In this document: positions 30,844-42,225 of the stretch, piece by piece
How positions within the stretch are numbered: the first letter of the stretch is position 1
How the letters are laid out: the number at the start of each line of letters is the position of its first letter
Source: Knufia peltigerae
Lineage: Eukaryota; Ascomycota; Eurotiomycetes; Chaetothyriales; Trichomeriaceae
Assembly: GCA_030247855.1 (NCBI GenBank)
Contig: JAPDRN010000085.1
Coordinates: forward strand, 62,001-126,000
Direction of reading: 5' to 3'
Length of the DNA: 64,000 bases
Program-made: the position numbers and the translations under genes
Notes under the pieces: model-generated
Databases searched by the model: none
The model's input: only the letters and a program-made list of their open reading frames with translations
What the model was told of the DNA's origin: nothing

Positions 30844-31636
30844 ATGGCGACCAACTTTAATCCAGTGCCTACACGAAACAGTCATGCGGCATTCCCCCTG
30901 GGTGACATGACGCCGGGCGGCCCGGCTCCAGATGATCCGATTGCACTCGATTCAGCTACAATCGGCCTCAAATTGAACCATCTCTGCTTTCGTATCCGCG
31001 ACCCGGTCCGCAGTCTGTACTTTTATGTTACGCTGTTGGGCATGCGCACCATCTTCACCTGGAATACAGGCCCTCTGACCATAATCTATCTTGGCTACCC
31101 ACAGACGGATGCACACAGGTCGGACCCGAAGGCCTACAGTCAGGACATGCTCCCAGACTTAACCCACGCGCAGGGTCTGATAGAGCTGATCCACATTCAT
31201 GGTAGTGAAAGTGACGAGAGCTTCGCCGCACGTGGTGGATACAGCACCGGCAATGCTCCGCCGCATCTGGGGTTCTCGCACTTGGGCTTCACCTGTTCGG
31301 ATGCGAGAGCGCAGATAGAGAGGCTGAGGGCGGCCGGCATTGAGATTGTGAAGGATGTGGGGGTAATTGAAAAGCAGTGCCTTGTGGATGAGTGGGAAGA
31401 GCAAAGAGGGTGGGCGAAAGGGGAGTTGCATCAGAACTTCACCCGCGTTTTCCGAGGGGTCGGTCTCGTGAGAGATCCGGTGAGTGGCTCCTGAAGTCCA
31501 TGGTGCTCTTACTTCTCTACAAGAGGCGAAGACGAAATGATTCCCGAAAACTTTGACGCTGATTTAAATCTCGATGCAGGATGGCTATCTTGTAGAGATA
31601 GTCCCACACCGGTCAGACAGAGGCTTGAAACCTTGA
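30844..31636 (+). CDS. Glyoxalase I-like (VOC superfamily) protein
   Basis: Exons 30844..31479 and 31580..31636 give 230 aa. The four metal-ligand positions expected of glyoxalase I are visible: His in LNHLCFRI, Glu in LIELIHIHG, His in GFSHLGFTC and Glu in GYLVEIVPH. The last ligand is only supplied by the 18-residue second exon, so the intron (donor GTGAGT, acceptor GCAG) is needed for a working protein. Lactoylglutathione lyase converts the hemithioacetal of methylglyoxal and glutathione. Here it may detoxify an aldehyde from the aldolases, or act as another vicinal-oxygen-chelate enzyme such as an isomerase or dioxygenase. The N-terminal about 40 residues are Pro/Gly-rich and outside the domain. 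Confidence 0.88.
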
Positions 31637-32004
31637 TCGACATTTTTACGACAAACGCTTTTTCAGCCTCAATCCTAGATGATCCCGGGCGGTTTATTAA
31701 GTCTATTTTGGCGTACTCATAGCCTCATCTTCCTCGAGTGCGTGCTTTGAGCGAATCAAGATCACATCAGACCAATTTCCAGACATTACTACAACTCTCC
31801 GCCTACCCCATATCGTAGAGAGGGACGAGCTGATGGTCGTCTGTCGCCATATTGGATCACGACTGTCGGACATTCCGGGAGTCCGAAAGAAGTGGTATGC
31901 TGGTTCTTCTCTTATCGTCGACGACTAGGAATCAACATGGTCCGACGATCAGATATAAAGGCAAGGAGGACTTGTGGGTCAAAGAAGGCCACCATTTAGC
32001 TACA
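31637..32004. other. Convergent intergenic region
   Basis: About 370 bp between the glyoxalase-like gene and the esterase 3' end. No supported feature. Confidence 0.45.
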
Positions 32005-32919
32005 TTACTCCTGGAGCCTATTTTTAAGCCATCTGCCGATATCATTGATCGTGTTAATTGCCTCTGGTGCTTTCCCAGCCATGAAAGTGTAGACATGTTG
32101 CATGCCTTCACTTATTTCCAGCTCGACATCCACATCTGCTCGTTTCGCTCGATCCGCCAGCATCACTGCGTCGTCTCGCAACATCTCCACACTACCAGCG
32201 CACAAATACATCGGTGGCAGGCCGCTCAGATCAGCGTGGAGCGGATTCGCAAGTGGGTTGTCGCGGGGGGTGTCTCTTAGATAGGAGGTTGTCATTCGTC
32301 TGACAGAGGAACGGGTCACCAACACATCAGTCTGAGCATTGGTGTCGAGGGATTTACCAATCTCGCCCATATCAACATGCGGCGATAAGCCTACGATGGC
32401 ACTGGGAAGGGGCAGGCCAAGCTCCCTCATCTTGAGCACAGAGGTGACCGCAAGGTTGCCGCCAGCAGAGTCGCCGGCGGTGGCGATGTGATGATTTGAG
32501 ATCCCTTGATCCTTGAGCAGCCATTGATAGGTCGCGATTGCATCCTCGATCTGTGCAGGGAATGGATGCTCCGGTGTTCGTCGATAGTCTGGTAGCAGGG
32601 TATAGCATCCCGCTGCCTTGGCAAGATGGCCGGCCATCTTACGGTGGCTAGAGGGCGAGCAGGCGCTGAAGCCGCCGCCGTGGAAGTAGAGGATAACATG
32701 CGACGACGAAGCCAACAGAGGCTTGCACCAAATTGCTGGCCGGACGGAGCCAGGGCACTGGACGTCTTCGTAAGTCAAGTTGGTGGGCTCCGACGCCAGC
32801 CTATGCCATTCTTCTAGGATTAAGCCGTTTAATACGGGATCTAGGTTCGGATTCGAAGCTCTGATTTCTGCAATGGCCTTGGAGAGGTCAACTTGTGCCT
32901 GAGACTCGACTGACGGCAT
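32005..32919 (-). CDS. HSL-family alpha/beta hydrolase (acetyl esterase/epsilon-lactone hydrolase-like)
   Basis: Intronless, 304 aa. The oxyanion-hole motif is YFHGGGF, the nucleophile is AGDSAGGNLA near residue 160, the acid is in SVEMLRDDA, and the catalytic His is in GMQHVYTFM. These form a complete HSL triad. TLLPDYRRTPEHPFPAQIEDA is the canonical segment of bacterial lactone hydrolases and acetyl esterases of this family. No signal peptide is seen, so it is probably cytosolic. With a BVMO 4 kb away, hydrolysis of a lactone or acetate ester made by that enzyme is the natural proposal (inference). It is divergent from the regulatory gene at 34469 across about 1.5 kb. Confidence 0.93.
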   Translation of the reverse strand: MPSVESQAQVDLSKAIAEIRASNPNLDPVLNGLILEEWHRLASEPTNLTYEDVQCPGSVRPAIWCKPLLASSSHVILYFHGGGFSACSPSSHRKMAGHLAKAAGCYTLLPDYRRTPEHPFPAQIEDAIATYQWLLKDQGISNHHIATAGDSAGGNLAVTSVLKMRELGLPLPSAIVGLSPHVDMGEIGKSLDTNAQTDVLVTRSSVRRMTTSYLRDTPRDNPLANPLHADLSGLPPMYLCAGSVEMLRDDAVMLADRAKRADVDVELEISEGMQHVYTFMAGKAPEAINTINDIGRWLKNRLQE

Positions 32920-34468
32920 TTTGAGTTAGATCAAAGGAACTTCATTCACTTTTAGCTGGGCAGATGGTGTAGAGTCCTTGCTAATCGACGACCTTTCTGG
33001 AGGTGAGGTAAGCGAACTCCGAATTGCTAGATTGCACGGTGAAAACTCGTTCAATACATGCGTATTACACGTTTGAAGTGTTCAGACGTTAAGGGAGGTG
33101 AGTCTGCAAGAAGTGTTCAGGCGCCGCCGGGGAATCCTAAGTACCGAGCAATCCATCCGGGAGGACAGTACAATATGGAAGCCGGCATCTCAGATAGCCT
33201 TGCATACAGTAGAGGAATCCTTCACAAACTCCGTTTGCACTGTGGCTTGGTAAAATTTCTCTGTTATCTTCGATCATGAGGTCTCGCACCTCCTCACCTA
33301 AATCGTCCTTGAAACGATCGGATCGGTTCTGGCAAGTTAGAAAGTGCTCGGAAAAAGTGCAGTAAGGGAATTAAGGCGGAGATGAGGTGGGACTTCTGGG
33401 GGTAGGGTTCGGCCTACGAGTACAAGGAGACCTTGAGCCACGCTGCGGGATGTCGAAACCTTCCTGGTCCACCACTTGGAAAATCGACCCCGAGACCTTC
33501 GCGCACACCTCCGCGGGAATGTTATTTAGGGGTCGTCATTACCAATAGCTACGAGTTCAATGACTCCAGCTTCAGCTGCAAGGCAACAATGTTTGCCGGG
33601 TCGTTTTGAAGTGCTCGTGGTCCGGGTATCCGGAGTGGCAACATCTGCAAACCACCCACACCACACCATTGGCAGCTCCGAGGGATCAGAAAATGCTTTC
33701 CTCCTTACAAGATACTGCGAAATGAAGATGTTATATCTTGTGATATATAATGTACAATAAAATCGAATCAACGGTCTAGGATGGGTTGGCTATCCTCGCT
33801 TGTGCTCACGAGCACCATCTGTTAGACGGCAAATAGTCGGGGGTCTAATGTGATTTGTTGACGAGTCTATCCTCGCTCACTAGGACTGAGAGGCTGTCTT
33901 CGGAGGATGAGGCTTCCTTCGTTGCCGCATCGTGTCGCCGCATCAGGCGTCGCATCCCGCGTCTCATTGCCGCACCAGCTGTCGCATACGGCCTAGTTGA
34001 GGTTCTGTACAGTAAGTTGCCAACAACAAGCGGCTCCTCCGTGTAGAGTGACTAAATGGGCCTGGAAAAAGAGCGTCTTGAGACTAGCACAGAGTCCCGA
34101 ATTGTAAAGACACCTCTCCCTCCGTTCAAGACGATCTGCTATCGACCTATATGAGTATGTTATGCGCTATTTATGCACGGGCGCTAGAGCCTGTCACAAG
34201 GCCATGACCACCGGCCCAAGCGGTCATTATTAATTCGGCTAGAATTAATGGAATATGGAGTAGGGCATTCGACGTTGGCTAGACCCCGGATTTGAAAGGC
34301 TCGTCTGAAAATCAGGTAAGTGGGGTGGTCTCCAGACCCCATGTCTGACCGTCTCCTGCACATCCCAGTCATCTAGCCGAAACGTCGTCATTCGTGCACG
34401 CTTTTTCCTCCTCTGTTCAAAGCATGACTAGACCAATGTGATTGCCCGCCATCACTCTGCTCATAGCT
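32920..34468. other. Long intergenic region upstream of the regulator genes
   Basis: About 1.5 kb. It holds a CTCCGAGG element near 33678 and a short Arg-rich stretch with degenerate GTCGC/GCATC repeats at about 33920-33990. I searched it for a Zn2Cys6 exon that could belong to the next gene (C-x2-C ... C-x2-C patterns on the plus strand) and found none. No gene called. Confidence 0.45.
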
Positions 34469-36987
34469 ATGACCACGACCGCCAGATGGCCAACGTCCTG
34501 GCGCGACGACTGGCAACCCCAATCTCTCGAGCAGACCGAACCCAAAGACCTATGCACGAGGGCAGAATCGCTGCCTGACCAACCTACATTGGCGAGAAGA
34601 TTGAGGGAAGGGGATTCTACGGCTGGGTCGCCGAAGCGCCGATGGTAAGAGTTGTCGTTCATAGCGCTCGGCATTGAGCTATGCTAATGGTCGGATTCAA
34701 CAGCCTGCCCCGGTCCCTTTCGACCTCACAGCAAAACAGTGTCTCACGACCAGCGCAGTGGTTGAACGAACACAAGATACCGCCTACAGTTAGCAGGGCG
34801 TCAACGGCACCTCATACTGCGCCTAACACCCTATCGGGCGATTCGTCGTCGCACCACGATCCCATCCACGGCGCCGAGAGCCATATGCTAGGACGCACCA
34901 CCAAAGCAGGGCGCACAGCTGGTCATGCGCCGCAATCGCGAAGCTTGCGCGCCATGACAAACATGCTCCCCAGCTTTATTCGGCCGTTATCTTCTCGGGT
35001 CGGTCTCGAGGAAATGACCTATCTGAAATCCAAAGGTGCATTGAGCCTCCCCGCGGGCGAGCATCTTTTAGCCTTCGTCCATATTTACGTCGAACATGTC
35101 CATCCCTCCCATCCTTTTCTCGATATCAAGACTTTACTTGCGGTTTGTGAAAATCATGCTCGCGGCCATGCGATCCCCCTGCAGGGAGGTCAATATCAAA
35201 TCAGTCTACTGACAATCAATGCGATACTTGGAGCCGCAGCGCCGGTAAGTACATGGTTTGGTCGTTGCCACGTCGTTGTAAGCGTCTTGTACTGATTTAC
35301 GCCAGTATGTCGGTGAGGACACTGCCACTCGAAGCGGTTTCGCGAGTCCGGGTCTCGCGCAACATACTTTCTATAGACGAGCTAAGATGCTCTACGATAT
35401 GGATGGCGAAGATGATCTCACAAGTGTCCAGCAAGCACTGATGCTGATGACGTTCTGGGTCGGTATGCCTGCAACTAGAAAAGACACATGGTATTGGCAC
35501 TGGCTGCTGGCCAACTCACTCCTGTGTGGGAATTCAAGTGAGCACCCTAGTGGGCTACAAAAGACCTTGTGGTGGTGCGCCTTTGTCCGCGATTCCGCCC
35601 TTGCGCTGGGTTTGCGACGTGCTCCTCGAATGGTCTATGACGATCGATTCATGCCCATGCTGAGTGTGGATGATTTCAACCGCGTCTGGCCCGGGGCACG
35701 ACTTACAGACAACGAATCCCACTCGCCTTCTGCACCCGAAACCCCCGAGCACAGCCTTTCCATCATTTTCATATCGATGACCAGACTTAGTTTGCTGGTC
35801 AACGAGATCCAGACCTTTGTCGCCGCCCACGGTCGTTCGAGCAATTCGGTCGAAAGGCTCATGGTCGCTGAACAGTTGAGTAATTCCATGTTCACCTATA
35901 ACCGGAGGGCAGATCTGGCCCAGCGTCTCCGATTCTGGCTGGCCGATTTACCTCCTCAGTGTCGATACAACTCGACCGGTGACATTGATCCTGATTTTGA
36001 GGCCCGAACTCCAAGAGTCAAGACTCACATTATTCTCTTGCACATGTTCTACAATGCTGCCCTTTGTCACTTAGATTTAGCGCAAGTCCTCGAAGAGAGT
36101 AATAACGAGATTGGTCAGTTGTACAGCGAGGCTCTCCAATCGTCCCCCACAGTGAGTGCAGTTGTTTTGGCCATTCATGAGCTCAGCTCCCTTGCGGGCG
36201 TTATCATTCGGGAGGACCTTGTCAAATATCTGCCCAACTCGGCGTAAGTTCTTCTACTTGACACCGTGGCACGTACTGTGCTGACTTTTGGATGACCAGG
36301 AGCTCCAGTTTGTTGCCCGCTCTGACCCTGCAGATAGCTGCTATTCATTCAAAGACCTTGTCAACGGAAGCGTCGTCGTTGCGTTCTCTGGAGGCCTGCT
36401 TGAAGGTCTGTGCCGGTCTGTCAGCAAGATTCGAGTCTACCCGGCTTACGATGCACCGACTGAAGCAGAGCCTGAGTGATGCAGGCCTCCAGCTCGACAC
36501 CCTCCTCGGATCTCAATCGCAGCTTTCTCCTGACACAGACCCGGTGGGGAACGTGCAATGCACCACCAAGACCCCCGTATTGGATGCGGCATATCAAGCA
36601 AACCCGGTTATTCTCGGACAATCGCACTTGCACCAGGCGGAAACCCTTGACAGTCAGACCATCGATGCAAGCTGCGCGATATCTACCTACCAGACTCGGA
36701 CATATGCTGATTCGCTGAGCGACACTGATTTGGCGCGGCTCATGAGCATAGACGCACCACTAGACCATACTGGTCTTCTGAGTGATATGGATCACGCTCT
36801 GGTAACTGCAGAAGCAATGCTGAATGAATGCGCCGACAATAGTGTACTCAATATTATGGAGCTGGAGTCGGCCTGTGTGTTTGAAGGGGACGATGGCTCA
36901 CCGTCAATGGCCTGGCTATCAAATTTTCCTTATGCCGAGTTTGACGAAAGGTTTGGTCTGAATTTTGATCCAATGGTCAACTTGTGA
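34469..36987 (+). CDS. Fungal_trans-domain transcription regulator without visible zinc cluster
   Basis: Exons 34469..34644, 34704..35244, 35306..36243 and 36300..36987 give 780 aa. The middle region matches the fungal-specific transcription factor domain (PF04082-like). It has HLLAFVHIYVEHVHPSHPFLD, YRRAKMLYDMDGEDDLTSVQQALMLM, LWWCAFVRDSALALGLRRAPRM and long alpha-helical segments. The C-terminus is acidic (LNECADNS..., ending FDPMVNL), as in activation domains. The N-terminal exon is basic and Ser/Pro-rich but has only isolated Cys residues, so no Zn2Cys6 DNA-binding domain can be built with the exons I can see. It may work with the following zinc-cluster protein, or its zinc exon may be lost. 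The start at 34469 (MTTTARW) is uncertain. Confidence 0.75.
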
Positions 36988-37437
36988 CTGTTCATGATAT
37001 GACCCGGAGGAGACGACCATGGTCACTCTCTTTCAGCGCATACCCGCTTGTGGGATGATGACCATGGCTCGATGGCCATCGAGCCTAGCTTCTAGTTGGG
37101 ATATGTAAGACTTTTGGATGACACAACATGTCTGGTATATACTGTAATAACATTATCAATGTTCGCGTCCACTGGACCATTTCGCGCTTCAGACTAATAA
37201 GATGGCACTTGTCTCCATCCCTGTCCTTCCCCGTCTATTTGGGTCTTCCAGGGTCTGATCCACTCATGATTGCCAATTTGATCACCTGATGAGTAGACGA
37301 CACTAGTAAGGCGGGGGAGCCAAAGCTTTTCCCGATTTTCCCGTTGGCCTCTACTTGAACTTCTCGTCTCAAATCGACGCCTCTCAATGACGGCTTCGGT
37401 TTGGAAATAGGCACGTCGTATTGCTAGTAGAGCCAGC
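36988..37437. other. Intergenic region between the two regulators
   Basis: About 450 bp with the 3' region of the first regulator and the promoter of the second. No other feature supported. Confidence 0.45.
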
Positions 37438-40058
37438 ATGGCCTGCGACAACTGCAAGAGGAGGAAAGTCAGGGTACAGCCCATTCTCTCACGTTGACAG
37501 AATGTGCCCAATGTTGACACCTCTTCTCTCAGTGCGATAATCAACCTGATGCTTGCTCAAATTGCAAGCTCTACAGCATTGACTGCGTTTACAGTCGGGA
37601 TAAGAGACGGCGGTGAGCTGACAGTCGCATTTGTCGCTCGTCAAGTGTGCTGATTTGGGCCAACAGGCCACGCCAACAACTCAGCCAACATGCCGGTCTA
37701 ACACGCATCGGTTCTTCGCCAACTCGGGGCCAGGCACCCACCAGCGGATCGTCGAATGCACGATCAACCACAGCCAATGCACAGCAAAGGGCCGACGTCC
37801 GCATCTCCCTGGATGATGCTAACTCGCTGTTCGAAGAAATTCAGGACAGAGCCACAGAAGATGCTCGGGCCATGAACTCTGAAGTGCCTTCCGATACCGC
37901 GGCGCTCATTACTGCTATGGGAGATTTACAATCCCACAAAGCGGTTGACTTCTGGATGAATATTGTCGGCACGTCACAGTCAATTGCCTCGCGTGTCAAT
38001 ACCTATTCACGGGCACCTCAAACTTTGACGCCGAGTGAGGAGATGGACCAACAAAGGGATTTGAACAACGCCCAGAGAGATGCGTCGCGACCCCACTCAT
38101 CTAGACCATCGGAGCTCTCCATTTTAGATATGTCTTTGTGCGGGCCTGCCGCAGACATGATGCATGGCCAACCTCGCCAGGGCCAGGACATCGCGCCACA
38201 TACGAGACAGGAGCTCTCCCATCAGCCTTCGACAATGCTTAGCGAGCACGCATCACCGATCACGCTTGCAGCCCTTCCTGGTCACTGGGCCGCTCGCAAG
38301 GCGTTGCTCCGACGAGACGAGCGTGGGCGATCCATGTACTTCGGAACAACCAGCAACCTCGACTTGGACCGCATCGCGCTTGCGTACGGTCCTCAGCAGG
38401 TTTGGGGCACTCAGCTGCGCAACGCATATGCTCGAGTTCTGAACACTAGCAAATTGAATTGGTCGGAGGATCAAGAGCTGGAACTTTACCTTCGCAAGCA
38501 GTATTTTCTATGGGACAACCCTCTGCTGAACATAGTGGACGAGTCAATCTACACACGCGAAAAGCAACTTTTCGAACAGGGCGGAGATACCGTGCACTAT
38601 TCGCCCATGTTGAACAATGCCATGTAATCACCTGCTCCTTGTCTGCATTGGGAAATAGACTGATCTTGTTGGGGGCTTAGTTGCGCACTTGGAAGTTGTC
38701 ACTCAGCTCGTGTTCCCCCAGTAACAGAATCAGGGTCAGCCAACGCCGACTTTTTTGCGGCCAGGACAAAGGCTTTCCTGGACTTGGAAATGGATCAGCC
38801 AACACTTGCCACGGTCCAGGCATTGTTGATTTTGTCTTTGTACGAGGCTGGGCAAGCCTCCGACGCGCGTGGTAAGCGAAGCCCACCAGGCTGCTGTTGA
38901 TTTTATTAATCTTTTTTACCTTTTCCCCGGACTTTAGGTTATCTATATTCCGGTGAGCTCTATCTTCTGCTCGGCTGTTTTACTGGACTTGTGTTGATCT
39001 TGGGCAGGAATGGCAACTCGGATCAGCTATGAGCTCGGTCTACACGTTGACACTGCGATTTCGTCTGGGAGGGAAATGTGCCAGATTCGACAGCGTCTTA
39101 AGGCCGCAATCGGTGCGACCGAAACGTAGGTCTTCAAGTGACTCCGCAATGGCTGGCGATGACGCCTGTCACAGATTCTGGGCTATCTCTCTCGGCAAAC
39201 CCCTGATAGCGTCTCTGTATGACACCAGACGGCTGTTTCAAATTCCCACCAGAGAGACCACATTTGACGCACCACCAGTCGATGGGGAATCTCCTGCATC
39301 ACTGGTTCAAGAGCGCTTCTACTCTCTGAGCTCTATTACGGCACAAATACTGAGAACTTTGTCTGCATCGCCCTGGCACCAAAGGTACAGAGGAGCGGTT
39401 TGGGCTAACCCGTGTTACAGATACATTGACAATCAGATATCGCTAGACGAACAGCGCTCTTTCGTCGCCTCGGTTAATCACCGACTGCACCAATGGAAGG
39501 GCTCACTGCCACACACTTTACAGCCCCAAGGCTCAACAGATGGCTCACTGAGCACCGGGAAGGATGCTGCCATACTGCAACTTCAGTGAGTTAAAGAATT
39601 TTCTTTGACCTTGCTTTTGGATTCGCCGAAACCCACTAACCTGATTGATCATTCTCTTCAGTATCCATTACTGTACCGCAACCATCCTATTGAACCGGGT
39701 TCTGATCGAAACCCCGAGCGACGATCTGTCACCCGCTGTGCAATCAGCAGAGCCCTTCCAGACGTGCTCTCGCTCGGCCAACGAGATGTGCCGGCTTCTC
39801 AAGATGTACACGACATTGTTTTCGGCGAAGAACCTCCATGTCGAGTCTGTCCATGCAACTTTGACCGCGGGGCTGATACTCTTAGTGGATGCCCAGCGTC
39901 AAAAGCACTCCAACACTCCCGAAATTAGCAGCACTTGGATGGACAACCTGACTGTCTGTCTCCAAACTCTTGGTGAACAGAGCACTACTTTCAAGAGTAG
40001 TCTTCGCGCTTTAGATATACTTCTTTCTGCTCGTCGTGAGCTCAATGGGTATTGTTGA
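37438..40058 (+). CDS. Zn2Cys6 transcription factor with fungal_trans domain
   Basis: Eight exons: 37438..37473, 37533..37612, 37667..38623, 38681..38871, 38938..38952 (15 nt), 39008..39125, 39175..39585 and 39662..40058, totalling 2205 nt (734 aa). The zinc cluster spans exons 1-2: ACDNCKRRKVR|CDNQPDACSNC and then DCVYSRDKRRR, giving the six-Cys pattern followed by a basic linker. The middle domain is recognisable in LNNAICALGS, FLDLEMDQPTLATVQALLILSLYEAGQASDARG, GYLYSGMATRISYELGLHVD and FWAISLGKPLIASLYD. A 36-nt stretch at 39385-39420 has GT..AG ends and a CTAAC; I kept it as coding because it is shorter than usual introns, but its removal would also keep the frame. It is the probable pathway-specific activator of the surrounding cluster (inference from position). 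Confidence 0.88.
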
Positions 40059-41347
40059 AGCCGAGCGGCTTGAGGCCTCCAGGACTGCTTTCTACATCGG
40101 CTAGATTCTCTTTGGCCGACCGCGAAAGATTCAAAATGGGCTCGACGTGGTCAGAGATATATGTGGCTACAGTAAATGAGCAAAGCCTTTTGTTTCAAAC
40201 GATCGGTCAATCGAAGATCGTGGGGCCAAGCTGAGAGTTGAGACAAGTTGATCTCTAGGCTTGTGACAAAGTCGATGCCTTGATAGTTTGCCCCCAAAAA
40301 GGATCTTCACAACGGCGCTCATAGTCGCAGCTTCTATCATCCCTCTGATATTGCTCAGTGTGAGGTTCTCAGAGGTACAAGTTGGTATCCACGCCTACAC
40401 GTCGTTCAAATGTTGACTATTTAAAGCTGCTTCTCAATCTCCTTTACAGGATGATATCGTGGGATAATTCCCCATAGCCGCCTAAACGCTACAATTGTCC
40501 TCGCCCGGTCGACAGATGGATCACAAGGCCACGCAACCGAAATGGCACATCTCGGAGCAACCGTGCTACGAGTGTGAACCTTGTGACTTGGTCTCTGTTT
40601 CGAGGATCAACGAGGGGACGATCCAGTAGACCCATTCTACCATCATCACTTTGTTTGACCTGTGGAAGAACCAAGGACTGGTGAGCTCGCTTCAAGCACT
40701 CGCTGTGAACTACTGAGAAGCAAAAGATGAGGTGGGAGGCGGACTTGGTGATAGCTGTTTGATCATTAAATCTTCATCCTGCTGTGCTCTGGGGAATCAT
40801 CGCAAAAGTGACGGACCTCCATCGTTGAATTGTGGTCATTATTGTTGCTTATTAGCTTCGCACAGGCTTCGAGTATTGTTTTATCAGCAGTCGCAACCTC
40901 CGAGGAAATACTATAAATCTTAACGGAAGCTGGGGGAGTGGCAAGTTGCGAGAGTCTTCAAGGATAAAGAGCCAGAAGCCTAATGGCTTCCAGTAGATCT
41001 TGCTTGAATGCCGACAACGGCGATGAGATGCCCTTTTCGCAAGCGTTAGCTACGTCTCGGGAAACCCTTGATTTGCCTACATAACGCCGACTCATTCCCA
41101 ATAAGTAAGTCCACTAGGTTCCCGAGGTTCCGAGTTTCCGTTTGAAACTACAGCTTGATCATCGGACAGCAGTCTCGGATTGGCCTCGTCTTGTACCGGG
41201 TATATACTAGGTGGGTACGCAACAGCTGCGTCGCTTCTCGAATTCATACTGGAGGTAAACCAAAGTATCTCCCTCATCCATCCGTCAAGTATAGCATCAG
41301 ACTACACCAATCGTACATGACCTCAAAAGACAAATTGAAGAAGAATA
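40059..41347. other. Long intergenic region
   Basis: About 1.3 kb without a supported gene. Near the right end it holds TTCCCGAG at 41119-41126 and TTCCGAG at 41128-41134, about 215 bp upstream of the next ATG. Confidence 0.4.
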
Positions 41348-42225
41348 ATGGCCGAGCCTACCGAGATCGTGCATCTTAAGTTAAAAAGCAGCAGCAAGCT
41401 CGAAGATCCAAGCTCTCACGCATCTGGGCTGTTCAAGCAGGCACTCGAGATTCTCCCAAAGCAGAAGGGATTCAAGCAATGCCTCAATGTAAGAGATCCC
41501 AGTCTCACACCGCCCTTCACCTATTTCCTGTCGTTCGAGCGTCCGTCTAAAGCAGAAATGGACTTCCAGACTTCCTATGCCTGCTAGTATCATCGCTGAC
41601 GATGAGGAAAGGGACCACGAATCGAAGACCCAGCCTCATTTGTTATGGTTATCGACTGGACCTCGGTCGACGCTCATAAGCAATTCATCAACAGTGAGGA
41701 CTATATGCCCTTTGTAAGGCACTTGCCTCTCAACCCCAGAAAGACCGTCAAACCGCACTGACCATGCTCCACGCTCAACAGGTCGCCCTCCTAGCTCAAA
41801 TCTTCGACTTTGAAGCAGCTCGCCCACCATTCGCATACCATGTCAACTTCGCCTCCGCCGAGGCCCTCAATGCCGCTCGGAGCGCTCCCGTCACCGAAGT
41901 CGCTGCTTTCAGCATCCTCGCCGATACCCCGGCTTCTTCCTCTGCCAAGTCCAGTCTCGAGGATGCCTTTGGGAAGATCGCCCAATATTGTGAGGCTAAT
42001 GGCGCTAAGGGCGTCGCCGTCGGCTGGACCATCGAGAAGTTCGAAAACCCCGAGGGCAAGATGGTCAATTCTTTACAGGTGATGGTTGGTTGGAATAGCG
42101 TCGAGCATCATAAAGAGGTGACACAACTCTACCTCTCGTCTCGTTCCACGACGAAGAGTATCAAGGAGCTGACCGTTCCCGGAAAGGATGGGATGGGGCT
42201 GTTCCATCTCAAGTTCAGGCAATGA
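41348..42225 (+). CDS. Dimeric alpha/beta-barrel (ABM-like) protein with two tandem halves
   Basis: Exons 41348..41488, 41612..41713 and 41782..42225 give 228 aa. The first half (MAEPTEIVHLKLK ... KQKGFKQCLN|GPRIEDPASFVMVIDWTSVDAHKQF) and the second half (RPPFAYHVNFAS ... VGWTIEKFENPEGK ... VMVGWNSVEHHKE) each look like a ferredoxin-like betaalphabeta unit of the ABM/dimeric alpha-beta barrel fold. A single chain could thus form a full barrel. Fungal proteins of this type are mostly uncharacterised; relatives include monooxygenase-, EthD- and cyclase-like proteins. No catalytic residues can be named. The exon 2 acceptor (GAAAG at 41607-41611) is a weak AAG type, so that junction is less secure. 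Confidence 0.7.

Noticed and set aside
33920..33990. Degenerate GTCGC/GCATC repeats, possible transposon or array
   Set aside because: Units are irregular, without constant spacing or spacers; neither a CRISPR array nor terminal repeats are present.
39385..39420. Possible 36-nt intron in the Zn2Cys6 gene
   Set aside because: It has GT..AG ends and a CTAAC, but is shorter than the other introns here and is a multiple of three, so I kept it as coding; only cDNA can decide.
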